Below the pieces are notes generated by a model that was given only the letters and a program-made list of their open reading frames with translations, did not search any database and had not been told where the DNA came from. This document shows, in pieces, positions 18,588 through 27,135 of a stretch of 64,000 nt of DNA (position 1 is the first letter of the stretch; every line of letters starts with the position of its first letter). The position numbers were made by a program, and so were the translations under genes. Source of the DNA: Cupriavidus sp. YR651 (GTDB lineage: Bacteria > Pseudomonadota > Gammaproteobacteria > Burkholderiales > Burkholderiaceae); assembly GCF_900101625.1 (NCBI RefSeq), contig NZ_FMYZ01000002.1, positions 1 to 64,000 on the forward strand. Direction: 5' to 3'.

Positions 18588-18596
18588 TGATAAAAT
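18588..18596 (+). promoter_or_regulatory. Possible extended -10 element for argS
   Basis: TGATAAAAT within CCTGATAAAAT, the same 11 bases as upstream of metH (9494-9504). It is 128 bases before the argS start. No clear -35 box. Confidence 0.35.
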
Positions 18597-18723
18597 TCCG
18601 CGTTTCCCGAATTCCAGAGCCGGTCACGCGACGCGGCGTTCACATGCCGGCCATCCCTGGCCGCCGCGATCGTGAGCGACCCCCGCGGTGCCGGACGCAC
18701 CCGGCCTCAGGGCCCAGAGATCC

Positions 18724-20532
18724 ATGCTGCCAGTTCAGACCTCCAATCTTGCCGCCGCGTTCACGGACGCCGTACGCGCGCTCGCCCCGGCCGACGCCGC
18801 CCTGCCCGCGGTCACCTTCGAGCGTCCCAAGGCGGCCGCCCACGGCGACCTGGCCTGCAACATCGCCATGCAGGTGGCCCGCGCGCTCAAGAGCAACCCG
18901 CGCGAACTGGCCCAGAAGGTCGTCGACGCCGTCAAGGCCGATCCCCGCGCGTCCGCGCTGGTGGCCGCGCTGGAAATCGCCGGCCCCGGCTTCATCAACC
19001 TGCGCCTGACGCCGGCCGCCCGCGCCGACGTGCTGCGCGCCATCCTGGCCGAAGGCAACCGTTTCGGCGCCCGGCCGGCCGGCGAGCATGGCCAGGTGCT
19101 GGTCGAATTCGTTTCCGCCAACCCCACCGGCCCGCTGCACGTGGGCCACGGCCGCCAGGCCGCGCTGGGCGACGCGCTGGCCAACCTGCTGGCCTGGCAG
19201 GGCTGGGCGGTCCATCGCGAGTTCTACTACAACGACGCCGGCGTGCAGATCCAGACGCTCGCGATCTCCGTCCAGGCCCGCGCGCGCGGGCTGAAGCCGG
19301 GGGATGACGGCTGGCCCGAGGCCGCCTACAACGGCGACTACATCGCCGACATCGCCGCCGATTTCCTGGCCGGCAAGACCGTCGCCGCCTCCGATGGCGA
19401 GCCCGTGATGGCGTCCGGCAACATCGAGGATATCGAGTCGATCCGCAAGTTCGCGGTGACCTACCTGCGCAACGAGCAGGACATCGACCTGCAGGCTTTT
19501 GGCGTGAAGTTCGACCGCTACTACCTGGAGTCGTCGCTCTACAGCGACGGCCGCGTGGATGCCGCCGTGCAGTCGCTGGTCGCCAAGGGCAAGACCTACG
19601 AGAACGAAGGCGCCCTGTGGCTGCGCACGACCGATGACGGCGACGACAAGGACCGCGTCATGAAGAAGACGGACGGCACCTACACGTATTTCGTGCCGGA
19701 CGTGGCGTACCACACCACCAAGTGGGAGCGCGGTTTCGCCAAGGTCATCAACGTGCAGGGCAGCGACCACCACGGCACCATCGCCCGCGTGCGCGCCGGC
19801 CTGCAGGGCCTGGACCTGGGCATTCCCCAGGGCTATCCGGACTACGTGCTGCACAAGATGGTCACCGTGATGAAGAACGGCGAGGAGGTGAAGATCTCCA
19901 AGCGTGCCGGTTCGTACGTGACCGTGCGCGACCTGATCGAATGGAGCAACGGCGGCGACGAGACTATCCGCGGCTGCCTGGAAGCGGGCGTGGCCGACTG
20001 GCCTGCGCACTTCACGCGCGGCCGCGATGCGGTGCGCTTCTTCCTGCTGTCGCGCAAGGCCGACACCGAATTCGTGTTCGACGTGGACCTGGCGCTGAAG
20101 CAGAACGATGAAAACCCGGTGTACTACGTGCAATACGCCCACGCCCGGATCTGCTCGATCTTCGAGGCATGGGGCGGCGCGGACTGGGAAGCCCGCCTGC
20201 CGGAGCTGGCCGGCGCCGACCTGGCCGCGGTGACCGCCGCGGACGTGAGCCCGCAGGCCATCGCCCTGGGCCGCCGCCTGGCCGAATTCCCGGACATGCT
20301 GGCCGCCGCCTCGACGGAACTGGCCCCGCACGCCGTGGCGTTCTACCTGCGCGACCTGGCCGGCGACTTCCACGCCTTCTACAACGCCGACCGCGTGCTG
20401 GTGGACGATGAAGCGGTCAAGCGCGCGCGACTGGCGCTGCTGGCCGCCACGCGCCAGGTGCTGAAGAACGGCCTGGCCGTGATCGGCGTCTCCGCGCCGC
20501 AGCGCATGGACCGGGAAGCCCCGGCCAACTGA
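18724..20532 (+). CDS. argS: Arginyl-tRNA synthetase
   Basis: A 602-residue class I aminoacyl-tRNA synthetase charging tRNA-Arg. The N-terminal additional domain (about 1-110) precedes the catalytic core with the HIGH-type motif HVGHG (His139) after [11 protein letters not shown]. The KMSKS-type loop reads KISKRAG (Lys390). The C-terminal DALR anticodon-binding domain ends with [20 protein letters not shown]. Length is normal. The ATG at 18724 starts [13 protein letters not shown]; a start at 18688 would add 12 unconserved residues. Confidence 0.96.
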   Translation: MLPVQTSNLAAAFTDAVRALAPADAALPAVTFERPKAAAHGDLACNIAMQVARALKSNPRELAQKVVDAVKADPRASALVAALEIAGPGFINLRLTPAARADVLRAILAEGNRFGARPAGEHGQVLVEFVSANPTGPLHVGHGRQAALGDALANLLAWQGWAVHREFYYNDAGVQIQTLAISVQARARGLKPGDDGWPEAAYNGDYIADIAADFLAGKTVAASDGEPVMASGNIEDIESIRKFAVTYLRNEQDIDLQAFGVKFDRYYLESSLYSDGRVDAAVQSLVAKGKTYENEGALWLRTTDDGDDKDRVMKKTDGTYTYFVPDVAYHTTKWERGFAKVINVQGSDHHGTIARVRAGLQGLDLGIPQGYPDYVLHKMVTVMKNGEEVKISKRAGSYVTVRDLIEWSNGGDETIRGCLEAGVADWPAHFTRGRDAVRFFLLSRKADTEFVFDVDLALKQNDENPVYYVQYAHARICSIFEAWGGADWEARLPELAGADLAAVTAADVSPQAIALGRRLAEFPDMLAAASTELAPHAVAFYLRDLAGDFHAFYNADRVLVDDEAVKRARLALLAATRQVLKNGLAVIGVSAPQRMDREAPAN

Positions 20533-20689
20533 GCGATGCGCGAAGCGGCGGCGCGGCGTGTCGTCGTGCAGCCGCGTCGCGCGCCGGGCCCGCCACGGGG
20601 GTGGTCGCCGTTTCGGAATTTCAGGCCAATATGAGACAGCACCCCACGGGACTGGCTCTATAATCCCCGGCAACACCGAAGAGGACTTC

Positions 20690-21433
20690 ATGCAACAGCA
20701 ACGCAAGCGCGATCCGCGCCCGCACCGCCCCGTCCGGATGCAGCGCGGCGGTACGTTCCTGGGCCTGGTGCTCGGGCTGATCGTCGGCCTGGCCATCGCC
20801 GTGGTGGTCGCCCTGTACATCACCAAGTCGCCCGCGCCGTTCCAGCAGAAGGGCGGCAACGGCAGCAGCGCGCCCCGGCCGAGCGAGCCCGGCAACGTGG
20901 CCAGCACGCTGCCCAATCCGGCGCAGCAACCGCAGCAGCAGGGCGAAGCGCAGAGCGATCCCAACAAGCCGTTGTGGAGCAAGACCCCGGCCAAGCCGGT
21001 GGGCCAGCCGCCCGAGGCCGCCCAGCCGTCGGCCCCCGCGCCGCAGCAGCCGCCCGTGGCGGTGACCCGCCCGACGGAGGTGCCCAACGGCAAGCCGGCC
21101 GAGGCGTCGAAGCCGGCGGAAAAGCCTGCCACGCGTCCGGCGGAGAAGCCGGTGGCGGACCCGATTGCCGAAATCGCGCAGGCCGATGCCAACAAGGTCG
21201 GCTATCTGTTGCAGGTCGGGGCCTTCCGGTCGCAGGATGACGCCGATCGCCAGAAAGCCAACCTGGCCATGCAGGGCTTCGAGGCCAAGGTGACCGACCG
21301 TGATGTCAACGGCGTGAAGATGTATCGCGTTCGACTTGGGCCGTTCAACCGCATCGAGGAAATGAACCGCGCCCGGGACCGCCTGCAGTCGGCGGGTTTC
21401 GAAGCGTCCGTGATCCGCTTTACCAAGCAGTAA
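20690..21433 (+). CDS. SPOR-domain cell-division-type protein (FtsN-like)
   Basis: A 247-residue single-pass protein. A short basic cytoplasmic N-terminus precedes a membrane helix (about 22-45: FLGLVLGLIVGLAIAVVVAL). A Pro/Gln/Lys-rich periplasmic linker follows, then a C-terminal SPOR domain (about 168-247: YLLQVGAFRSQDDADRQKANL, MYRVRLGPFN) that in this family binds denuded peptidoglycan at the septum. The architecture matches FtsN-like proteins, often encoded beside argS in beta-proteobacteria. A TATAAT hexamer at 20659-20664 is a possible -10 box. Confidence 0.85.
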   Translation: MQQQRKRDPRPHRPVRMQRGGTFLGLVLGLIVGLAIAVVVALYITKSPAPFQQKGGNGSSAPRPSEPGNVASTLPNPAQQPQQQGEAQSDPNKPLWSKTPAKPVGQPPEAAQPSAPAPQQPPVAVTRPTEVPNGKPAEASKPAEKPATRPAEKPVADPIAEIAQADANKVGYLLQVGAFRSQDDADRQKANLAMQGFEAKVTDRDVNGVKMYRVRLGPFNRIEEMNRARDRLQSAGFEASVIRFTKQ

Positions 21434-21543
21434 GATGGCTGGCGGCCGCGGTGAACCGGAACCCGGTGCCGCGGTCATACGCTGAGTTCGATCCGTCGTT
21501 CACCTCGCTTAACTATCCTGCCTAACCAGAAGGCCCTTCAAAG

Positions 21544-22182
21544 ATGAAGAAAATCGCCGCCCTGTTTGCCACGCTTGCCGCTGTCAGCGGCCTGCTGATG
21601 ACCGCCCCCGCCGCCATGGCCGCGCCGACGGAGGGCAAGGACTACACGGTGCTGAAGTCCCCGCAGCCCGTGCCCGCCGGCAAGATCGAGGTGACCGAGT
21701 TCTTCTGGTACGGCTGCCCGCATTGCTACGACTTCGAGCCGGAACTCGAAGCCTGGGTGAAGAAGCAGGGCAAGGATGTGGTGTTCAAGCGCGTGCCGGT
21801 GGCTTTCCGCGAAGACCTGCTGCCGCACACGAAGATCTTCTATGCGCTGGAATCGCTGGGCAAGCTGGAGGCCCTGCACGGCAAGGTCTTCGATGCGATG
21901 CACAAGGACCGCAAGCGCATGCTGTCCACGGACGAAATCGCCGATTTCATGGCCAAGAACGGCATCGACCGCAAGCAGTGGCTGGACACCTACAACTCGT
22001 TCTCGGTGACCACCAATTCGCAGCGCGCCAACAAGATTGCCGATGCCTACAAGATCGACGGCGTGCCGACGGTGGTGGTGCAGGGCAAGTACGAGACCTC
22101 GCCGTCCATCGCCGGCACCAAGCCGGCGGCCATCCAGGCCATGGACTTCCTGGTCACGGGCGTCCGCGACAAGAAGCTCTGA
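21544..22182 (+). CDS. dsbA: Thiol:disulfide interchange protein DsbA
   Basis: A 212-residue periplasmic disulfide oxidase. The signal peptide is MKKIAALFATLAAVSGLLMTAPAAMA, cleaved near residue 26. The thioredoxin-fold active site is C58-P-H-C61 in FFWYGCPHCYDFEPEL, with the cis-Pro loop in GVPTVVV. It introduces disulfides into exported proteins and would be reoxidised by DsbB, which is not in this window. It follows the SPOR gene by 110 bases and ends at a good terminator. Confidence 0.95.
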   Translation: MKKIAALFATLAAVSGLLMTAPAAMAAPTEGKDYTVLKSPQPVPAGKIEVTEFFWYGCPHCYDFEPELEAWVKKQGKDVVFKRVPVAFREDLLPHTKIFYALESLGKLEALHGKVFDAMHKDRKRMLSTDEIADFMAKNGIDRKQWLDTYNSFSVTTNSQRANKIADAYKIDGVPTVVVQGKYETSPSIAGTKPAAIQAMDFLVTGVRDKKL

Positions 22183-22256
22183 TCGCCATCGGCTGGCAGG
22201 CGTGCTGCGGCGGAGGCCGTGGCAAATTGTCGCAGCCACCTGGCGTGTGATCCCCG

Positions 22257-22293
22257 ACGGCCCGGTGCACGTTTCAGTGCGCCGGGCCGTTTT
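22257..22293 (+). terminator. Rho-independent terminator after dsbA
   Basis: Outer stem ACGGCCCGG (22257-22265) / CCGGGCCGT (22282-22290), continued by GCAC/GTGC around loop GTTTCA, followed by TTTG. Confidence 0.7.
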
Positions 22294-22343
22294 GCCATGT
22301 GGCCATGCCATTCATCCATTCCCGAGTTCGCTATATTGATCCG

Positions 22344-23141
22344 ATGCAAGCCCTGAAAGTCTTCCTTACCGGTGCCTCCAGCGGCATTGGCCAGGCACTG
22401 GCCCGTACCTATGCCGCGCAAGGCGCCGTACTGGGTCTGGTGGGCCGGCGCGAGGATGCGCTGCGCGAATTCGCCGCATCCCTGCCCAATCCCGGTGCCG
22501 TGCGCGTGTATGCCGTGGATGTGCGCGATGCCGACGCCATGGGCGATGCCGCCGCGGATTTCCTGGCCCACTTCGGTTGCCCGGACGTGGTGATCGCCAA
22601 TGCGGGCATATCGGTGGGCACCGTCGCCAGCGAGCGTGAGGACCTGGAGGTATTCCGCACGGTCATGGATACCAACTGGTTTGGCGTGCTGACGACGTTC
22701 CAGCCGTTCCTGAATCCGATGCGCGAGCGCGCGCCCGGGGCCGGCGGCTGGCGGGGCACGCTGGTCGGCATCGCCAGCGTGGCCGGTGTGCGCGGCCTGC
22801 CGGGTGGCGGGGCGTACAGCGCCTCGAAGTCCGCCGTGGTCAAACTGCTGGAAAGCCTGCGGCTGGAGCAGACGCGTCATCGGATCCGCGTGGTGACGAT
22901 CGCACCGGGCTACATTCGCACGCCGATGACCGCGCGCAACCCGTACCGGATGCCGTTCCTGATGGACGCCGACGTCTTCGCCCGCAAGGCCGTGCGAAGG
23001 ATCGCCGCAGGCACGCGCTACACGGTGATTCCGTGGCCAATGGGCGTGGTGGCGTCGATCCTGCACGTGATGCCGCTATGGCTCTACGACGCGCTGTTCG
23101 CCCGTGCGCCGCGCAAGCCGCGCCGGTCCGGGAGCGCGTGA
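22344..23141 (+). CDS. Short-chain dehydrogenase/reductase
   Basis: A 265-residue classical SDR. The nucleotide-binding motif is TGASSGIG (9-16), followed by NAG (ANAGIS), an active-site Ser (IASVAGV) and YSASK. The C-terminus has a hydrophobic stretch (TVIPWPMGVVASILHVMPLWLYDALF) suggesting membrane association, as in some lipid or steroid SDRs. The substrate is unknown. The stop overlaps the next start in TGATG, so the two are probably translated together. ATG 22344 is preferred over an upstream in-frame ATG at 22299. Confidence 0.85.
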   Translation: MQALKVFLTGASSGIGQALARTYAAQGAVLGLVGRREDALREFAASLPNPGAVRVYAVDVRDADAMGDAAADFLAHFGCPDVVIANAGISVGTVASEREDLEVFRTVMDTNWFGVLTTFQPFLNPMRERAPGAGGWRGTLVGIASVAGVRGLPGGGAYSASKSAVVKLLESLRLEQTRHRIRVVTIAPGYIRTPMTARNPYRMPFLMDADVFARKAVRRIAAGTRYTVIPWPMGVVASILHVMPLWLYDALFARAPRKPRRSGSA

Positions 23142-23974
23142 TGTGGACGGACGCGATCGGGCAGTCGCACGCCGTCGCTGCCGGCGAGGTGCGGATCGCA
23201 TCGCTGGTGCCGTCGGTGACGGAGCTGCTGTTCGACCTGGATCTTGCCGACCGGATGGTGGCGCGCACCGGCTTCTGCATCCATCCCGAGCCTGCCGTGC
23301 GTGCCGTGGCCAAGGTCGGCGGCACCAAGGACGTCAGGCTCGACAAGCTGCGCGACCTCGCGCCGACGCATGTGGTGGTCAACATCGACGAGAATCGCCG
23401 CGACACCGTCGACGAGATTCGCACGTTCGTGCCGCACGTGATCGTGACCCATCCCTGCACGCCGGAAGACAACGTCGCGCTGTACCGGCTCCTCGGCGGG
23501 ATCTTTGGTCGCCAGCCGCAGGCGGAAGCGCTGGTAACGGCCCTGCAGGCCGAACTCGACAGCATCCGCGCCAGGTCGTGGCCCGCCCGTCGCGTGCTCT
23601 ACGCGATCTGGCAGGACCCATGGATGACGGTTTCGCGCGCCACCTACATCAGCCGGATGCTCGCGCTGGTGAACTGGGCCACGTGGCCGGACGACAGCGC
23701 GGACTTGGCGGCCTGCGTCGATGGCGACTGCAGCCGTCCCAATGCGCCGGGCGAACGCTATCCGACCTTCCGCTGGAGCGACGCGCTCGTGCGGGACCTC
23801 GATGCCGTGCTGCTGTCGACCGAGCCCTATCGATTCACCGAAGACCACGCCGATGCGCTGGAGCGTCAGCTCGGCAAGCCGGTGATGCTGGTCGACGGGG
23901 AAATGCTGTCGTGGTACGGCAGCCGGGCCGTCGCCGGGGTGCGCTATCTGAAGACGCTCGCGGAAGGGTTCTGA
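23141..23974 (+). CDS. Helical-backbone metal-receptor fold protein (BtuF-like, no signal peptide)
   Basis: A 277-residue protein of the class III ABC binding-protein fold (Peripla_BP_2). It has RIASLVPSVTELLFDLDLADRMVA near the start, VGGTKDVRLDKLRDLAPTHVV, and a long bridging helix. BtuF-type cobalamin binding proteins share this pattern, but no export signal is present and no ABC transporter genes adjoin. Cytoplasmic relatives are common in beta-proteobacteria and their ligand is unclear. The start ATG overlaps the SDR stop by one base. Confidence 0.75.
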   Translation: MWTDAIGQSHAVAAGEVRIASLVPSVTELLFDLDLADRMVARTGFCIHPEPAVRAVAKVGGTKDVRLDKLRDLAPTHVVVNIDENRRDTVDEIRTFVPHVIVTHPCTPEDNVALYRLLGGIFGRQPQAEALVTALQAELDSIRARSWPARRVLYAIWQDPWMTVSRATYISRMLALVNWATWPDDSADLAACVDGDCSRPNAPGERYPTFRWSDALVRDLDAVLLSTEPYRFTEDHADALERQLGKPVMLVDGEMLSWYGSRAVAGVRYLKTLAEGF

Positions 23975-24005
23975 AATGCAAACGCCCCGACGGATGCCGG
24001 GGCGT
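23975..24005 (-). terminator. Probable terminator on the minus strand
   Basis: Stem ACGCCCCG (23982-23989) / CGGGGCGT (23998-24005) with an 8-base loop. Read on the minus strand it is followed by TTTGCATTTC, which would end transcription of the metallo-hydrolase gene at 24097. The plus-strand side lacks a T run. Confidence 0.5.
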
Positions 24006-24035
24006 CTGGGTGTCGGGCCTTGAGGGCTCTGGCCC

Positions 24036-24100
24036 TAGAGGCGCTATCAGAACGAAGCGATAGCGATTCTGGCCAGGCTGCGCAACGACGGCTGAATCAT
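24036..24100. repeat. Dispersed intergenic repeat, copy B (short form)
   Basis: TAGAGGCGCTATCAG leads into GAAGCGATAGCG and ends CGCAACGACGGCTGAATCAT. It matches both ends of copy C (34590-34700) but lacks the central 30-40 bases containing the GCGGCCGC core. Its right end runs over the stop codon of the minus-strand gene at 24097. Confidence 0.65.
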
Positions 24101-25173
24101 TTCTTGCGGAAGCGGATCACGCCGTCATCGCCGCATTCCCGCACCAGCTCGCCGCGATGCCAGAGCGCGTGCAAGTGCGCCAGCGCTTCGCCCATCGCGA
24201 ACGTCAGCTGGTGAATGTCGAACTGGCGCCGGAAGATCACGCCGACGATGTCGTGCGCATTGCACGGCTTTTCCGCGCAGGCGGCCAGTGTTTCGGCCAG
24301 GCGATCGACGTGGTGCTCCTGCAGTTGCCGGATGCGGATATGCAGGTTCTGGAACGGCCGGCCGTGCGACGGCAGGATCTTCACATCCTCGGGCAGGTCG
24401 GCGTACTTGCCGAGCGAATCCAGGTAGAGCTGCAGCGGATTGGCCTCGGGCTCCATGTCGAACACGCTCACGTTGGTCGAGATCCGCGGCAGCACCATGT
24501 CCCCGGAAATCAGCACATGGGTCGCCGGGTTGAACAACGCGACATGTTCCGGGGCGTGGCCGTAACCCGTGATGACGCGCCAGGCGGACGTGGCCGGATC
24601 GGTGCCGATCGAGACCGTGTCGCCATCCATCAGGCGACGGTATTGCGTGGGCAGGTCGGGCACCAGCGACGGGTAGTAGCTCTTGCGGGCGCGCAGCTTT
24701 TCCAGGTTGTCCGGATCCACGAGCCCATGGCGGGCAAAGTGGCTTGCGGCAAAATCTCCGCCCGCGTTCGAGCCGACGCCCGAGCCGCCGGCCATCACGC
24801 GCGCGGACATGTAGTCGCCCAGGCTCATCCACAGCCGCACGTTCCAGTGCTTGCACAGCCAGTGCGCCAGCCCCACGTGGTCCGGGTGGCAGTGGGTCAC
24901 CAGCACGCGCAGTACCGGCAGGCCCTCCAGCTCGTTGGCGAAGATGGTTTCCCAGTGGGTCTTGATGGTGTCGTTGGTGATGCCGCAATCGATGATGGTC
25001 CAGCCGTCCCGGCCATCCAGATGGTCGCGCACGAGCCACAGGTTGATATGGTCCAGCGCGAAGGGCAGCGGCATGCGCAGCCAGTAGACGCCGGGTGCCA
25101 CTTCCTGCCGGGTGCCGGGCTCCGGCATGGTGTCGCCAAACGGGTATTGAAGCTGGTGTTCGAGTGCGTTCAT
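24097..25173 (-). CDS. Metallo-beta-lactamase-fold hydrolase beside liuR
   Basis: A 358-residue MBL-fold hydrolase. The metal motif is H94-C-H96-P-D98-H99 (VTHCHPDHVG), with a later Asp in LISGDMV and His in LPSHGRPF. The C-terminal region forms an extra helical domain like that of glyoxalase II-type or thioester-cleaving family members. It is divergent from liuR, and the palindromic operator at 25241-25262 lies between the two starts, so it probably belongs to the LiuR regulon. An acyl-CoA or acyl-thioester substrate is plausible but inferred. The start may instead be ATG 25200. Confidence 0.8.
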   Translation of the reverse strand: MNALEHQLQYPFGDTMPEPGTRQEVAPGVYWLRMPLPFALDHINLWLVRDHLDGRDGWTIIDCGITNDTIKTHWETIFANELEGLPVLRVLVTHCHPDHVGLAHWLCKHWNVRLWMSLGDYMSARVMAGGSGVGSNAGGDFAASHFARHGLVDPDNLEKLRARKSYYPSLVPDLPTQYRRLMDGDTVSIGTDPATSAWRVITGYGHAPEHVALFNPATHVLISGDMVLPRISTNVSVFDMEPEANPLQLYLDSLGKYADLPEDVKILPSHGRPFQNLHIRIRQLQEHHVDRLAETLAACAEKPCNAHDIVGVIFRRQFDIHQLTFAMGEALAHLHALWHRGELVRECGDDGVIRFRKK

Positions 25174-25240
25174 GGGGAATGTCTCGTCAATCTGGCGCAT
25201 CGGGCTGCGCTCTTGTCAGGGTCATTGTCAGGCGCCGCAG

Positions 25241-25262
25241 TTGACGCTAACGTTAACGTCAA
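25241..25262. promoter_or_regulatory. Palindromic operator, probable LiuR site 1
   Basis: A 22-base palindrome with one mismatched pair: left arm TTGACGCTAAC, right arm GTTAACGTCAA. It lies between the divergent metallo-hydrolase gene and liuR and differs from the liuA operator at only a few positions. Confidence 0.75.
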
Positions 25263-25339
25263 TTCGCGCATCACGATTCTCAATCTTAGACGAAAAGTTG
25301 ATCGCGCAACGAACGACCGTTCACTTTTCTGGGCGCACC

Positions 25340-25768
25340 ATGCCGGCACAGCCATCTTCCGCCACTTACACGATCACCGACCTCGCGCGCGAGTTCGACG
25401 TCACCCCTCGCGCCATCCGGTTCTATGAGGATCAGGGCCTGCTGTCGCCGGACCGCGAAGGCCCGGGCGGCCGCAAGCGCGTCTATAACGGCCGCGAACG
25501 GACCCGCCTCAAACTGACACTACGGGGCAAGCGGTTAGGGCTCACTCTCAATGAAATCCGCGAAATTCTGGATCTCTACGAATCGCCCCGCGACACCGCG
25601 CCCCAGCTTGAGCGCTTCCTGCACTCGCTGGCCCAGCACCGCCGGACGCTGGAGCGGCAAATGGAGGACCTGCAGGCCCAACTAGCCGAGATCGATCAGC
25701 ACGAGCGCCAGTGCAAGTCCCTGCTGGCGTCACACGCCCATGGCCACGCCAAGACCGGTACGGCCTGA
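25340..25768 (+). CDS. liuR: MerR-family regulator of leucine/isovalerate catabolism
   Basis: A 142-residue MerR-type regulator. The N-terminal winged helix-turn-helix is at 10-47 (TITDLAREFDVTPRAIRFYE, then DQGLLSPDREGPGGRKRVY). A dimerisation coiled coil runs at about 80-130. There is no cysteine-based metal site; a single Cys occurs near the end, in a His-containing tail. Placement directly before liuA, with near-identical palindromes before both genes, identifies it as LiuR, which in proteobacteria controls branched-chain acid degradation. The ATG at 25340 begins just before the conserved DNA-binding domain. Confidence 0.88.
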   Translation: MPAQPSSATYTITDLAREFDVTPRAIRFYEDQGLLSPDREGPGGRKRVYNGRERTRLKLTLRGKRLGLTLNEIREILDLYESPRDTAPQLERFLHSLAQHRRTLERQMEDLQAQLAEIDQHERQCKSLLASHAHGHAKTGTA

Positions 25769-25801
25769 TTCGCCACTTTTTTGCCCGACACACCGGTTTC
25801 A

Positions 25802-25830
25802 ATTGACGTTTACGTAAACGTCAATAGAAT
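25802..25830 (+). promoter_or_regulatory. liuA promoter overlapped by a perfect palindrome (probable LiuR site 2)
   Basis: A perfect 24-base palindrome (25802-25825, half-site ATTGACGTTTAC) contains the -35 box TTGACG (25803-25808). A -10 box TAGAAT (25825-25830) follows at 16-base spacing. MerR proteins typically bind between -35 and -10, which this geometry matches. The liuA start is 40 bases downstream. Confidence 0.8.
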
Positions 25831-25869
25831 ATCCGGACGACACCATACCCATACCGACAGGAGACCAAC

Positions 25870-27051
25870 ATGACCGAACTGCCAGGCCTGAGATTCGATC
25901 TGGGCGAGGACATCGAGATGCTGCGCGAATCCGTGCGCGGCTGGGCCCAGACGGAGCTGGCGCCCCGTGCGGCCGAGATCGACCGGACCGACCAGTTCCC
26001 CATGGACGCCTGGAAGAAGATGGGCGACCTCGGCGTGTTGGGGATCACGGTGGCCGAGGAATACGGCGGCGCCAACATGGGCTACCTGGCCCATATGATC
26101 GCCATGGAGGAGATCAGCCGCGCGTCGGCGTCGGTGGGGTTGTCCTACGGCGCTCACTCGAACCTGTGCGTGAACCAGATCCACCGCAACGGCTCGGCTG
26201 CCCAGAAGGCGAAGTACCTGCCCAAGCTGGTCTCGGGCGAATGGATCGGCGCGCTGGCGATGAGCGAGCCCAACGCCGGGTCGGATGTGGTCAGCATGAA
26301 GCTGCGGGCCGATCTCAAGGGCGACCGCTACGTGCTCAACGGCACCAAGATGTGGATCACCAACGGTCCGGACTGCGATGTGCTGGTGGTCTACGCCAAG
26401 ACCGAGCCGGACCTGGGCGCGCGCGGCATGACCGCCTTCATCGTCGAAAAGGGCATGAAGGGCTTTTCGGTCGCGCAGAAGCTGGACAAGCTGGGCATGC
26501 GCGGTTCCCATACGGGCGAGCTGGTGTTCCAGGACGTCGAAGTGCCCATCGAGAACATCCTCGGCGCGGAGAACGGTGGCGCCAAGGTGCTCATGAGCGG
26601 GCTCGACTATGAGCGCGCCGTGCTGTCCGGCGGCCCGGTCGGCATCATGCAGGCCTGCATGGATGTCATCACGCCGTATATCCATGACCGCAAGCAGTTC
26701 GGCCAGAGCATCGGCGAATTCCAGCTGATCCAGGGCAAGGTGGCGGACATGTACACCACGCTGCAGGCCGCCCGCAGCTACCTCTATACGGTGGGGAAGA
26801 ACCTCGACGCGCTGGGCTCCGGGCACGTGCGCCAGGTGCGCAAGGATTGCGCCGCCGTGATCCTGTACACCGCGGAAAAAGCGACCTGGATGGCCGGCGA
26901 ATCCGTGCAGATCCTCGGTGGCAACGGCTACATCAACGATTACCCGACCGGTCGCCTGTGGCGCGATGCCAAGTTGTACGAGATCGGTGCCGGCACGTCG
27001 GAGATCCGCCGGATGCTGATCGGCCGCGAGCTTTTCTCCGAAACAATGTGA
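25870..27051 (+). CDS. liuA: Isovaleryl-CoA dehydrogenase
   Basis: A 393-residue FAD acyl-CoA dehydrogenase converting isovaleryl-CoA to 3-methylcrotonyl-CoA in leucine degradation. The family signatures are [18 protein letters not shown] and [10 protein letters not shown]. The catalytic base typical of isovaleryl-CoA dehydrogenase is in the position seen as Glu248 ([12 protein letters not shown]), not at the C-terminal loop, which here reads [10 protein letters not shown]. That places it in the IVD subgroup. It is controlled from the palindromic promoter at 25802. Confidence 0.93.
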   Translation: MTELPGLRFDLGEDIEMLRESVRGWAQTELAPRAAEIDRTDQFPMDAWKKMGDLGVLGITVAEEYGGANMGYLAHMIAMEEISRASASVGLSYGAHSNLCVNQIHRNGSAAQKAKYLPKLVSGEWIGALAMSEPNAGSDVVSMKLRADLKGDRYVLNGTKMWITNGPDCDVLVVYAKTEPDLGARGMTAFIVEKGMKGFSVAQKLDKLGMRGSHTGELVFQDVEVPIENILGAENGGAKVLMSGLDYERAVLSGGPVGIMQACMDVITPYIHDRKQFGQSIGEFQLIQGKVADMYTTLQAARSYLYTVGKNLDALGSGHVRQVRKDCAAVILYTAEKATWMAGESVQILGGNGYINDYPTGRLWRDAKLYEIGAGTSEIRRMLIGRELFSETM

Positions 27052-27060
27052 TGCAAGCGC

Positions 27061-27093
27061 CGTTCGGTGGGGCGCGGAAGCGGCCACCGAACG
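27061..27093 (+). other. Stem-loop between liuA and aceK
   Basis: Perfect 10-base arms CGTTCGGTGG (27061-27070) and CCACCGAACG (27084-27093) with a 13-base loop, starting 10 bases after the liuA stop. There is no T run, so it is not a standard terminator; it could stabilise or attenuate the transcript. TACAAT at 27098-27103 is a possible -10 box for aceK. Confidence 0.5.
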
Positions 27094-27135
27094 CGCATAC
27101 AATCTCCTGACCGCCATCCTCTGCCCGTCCGAGTC

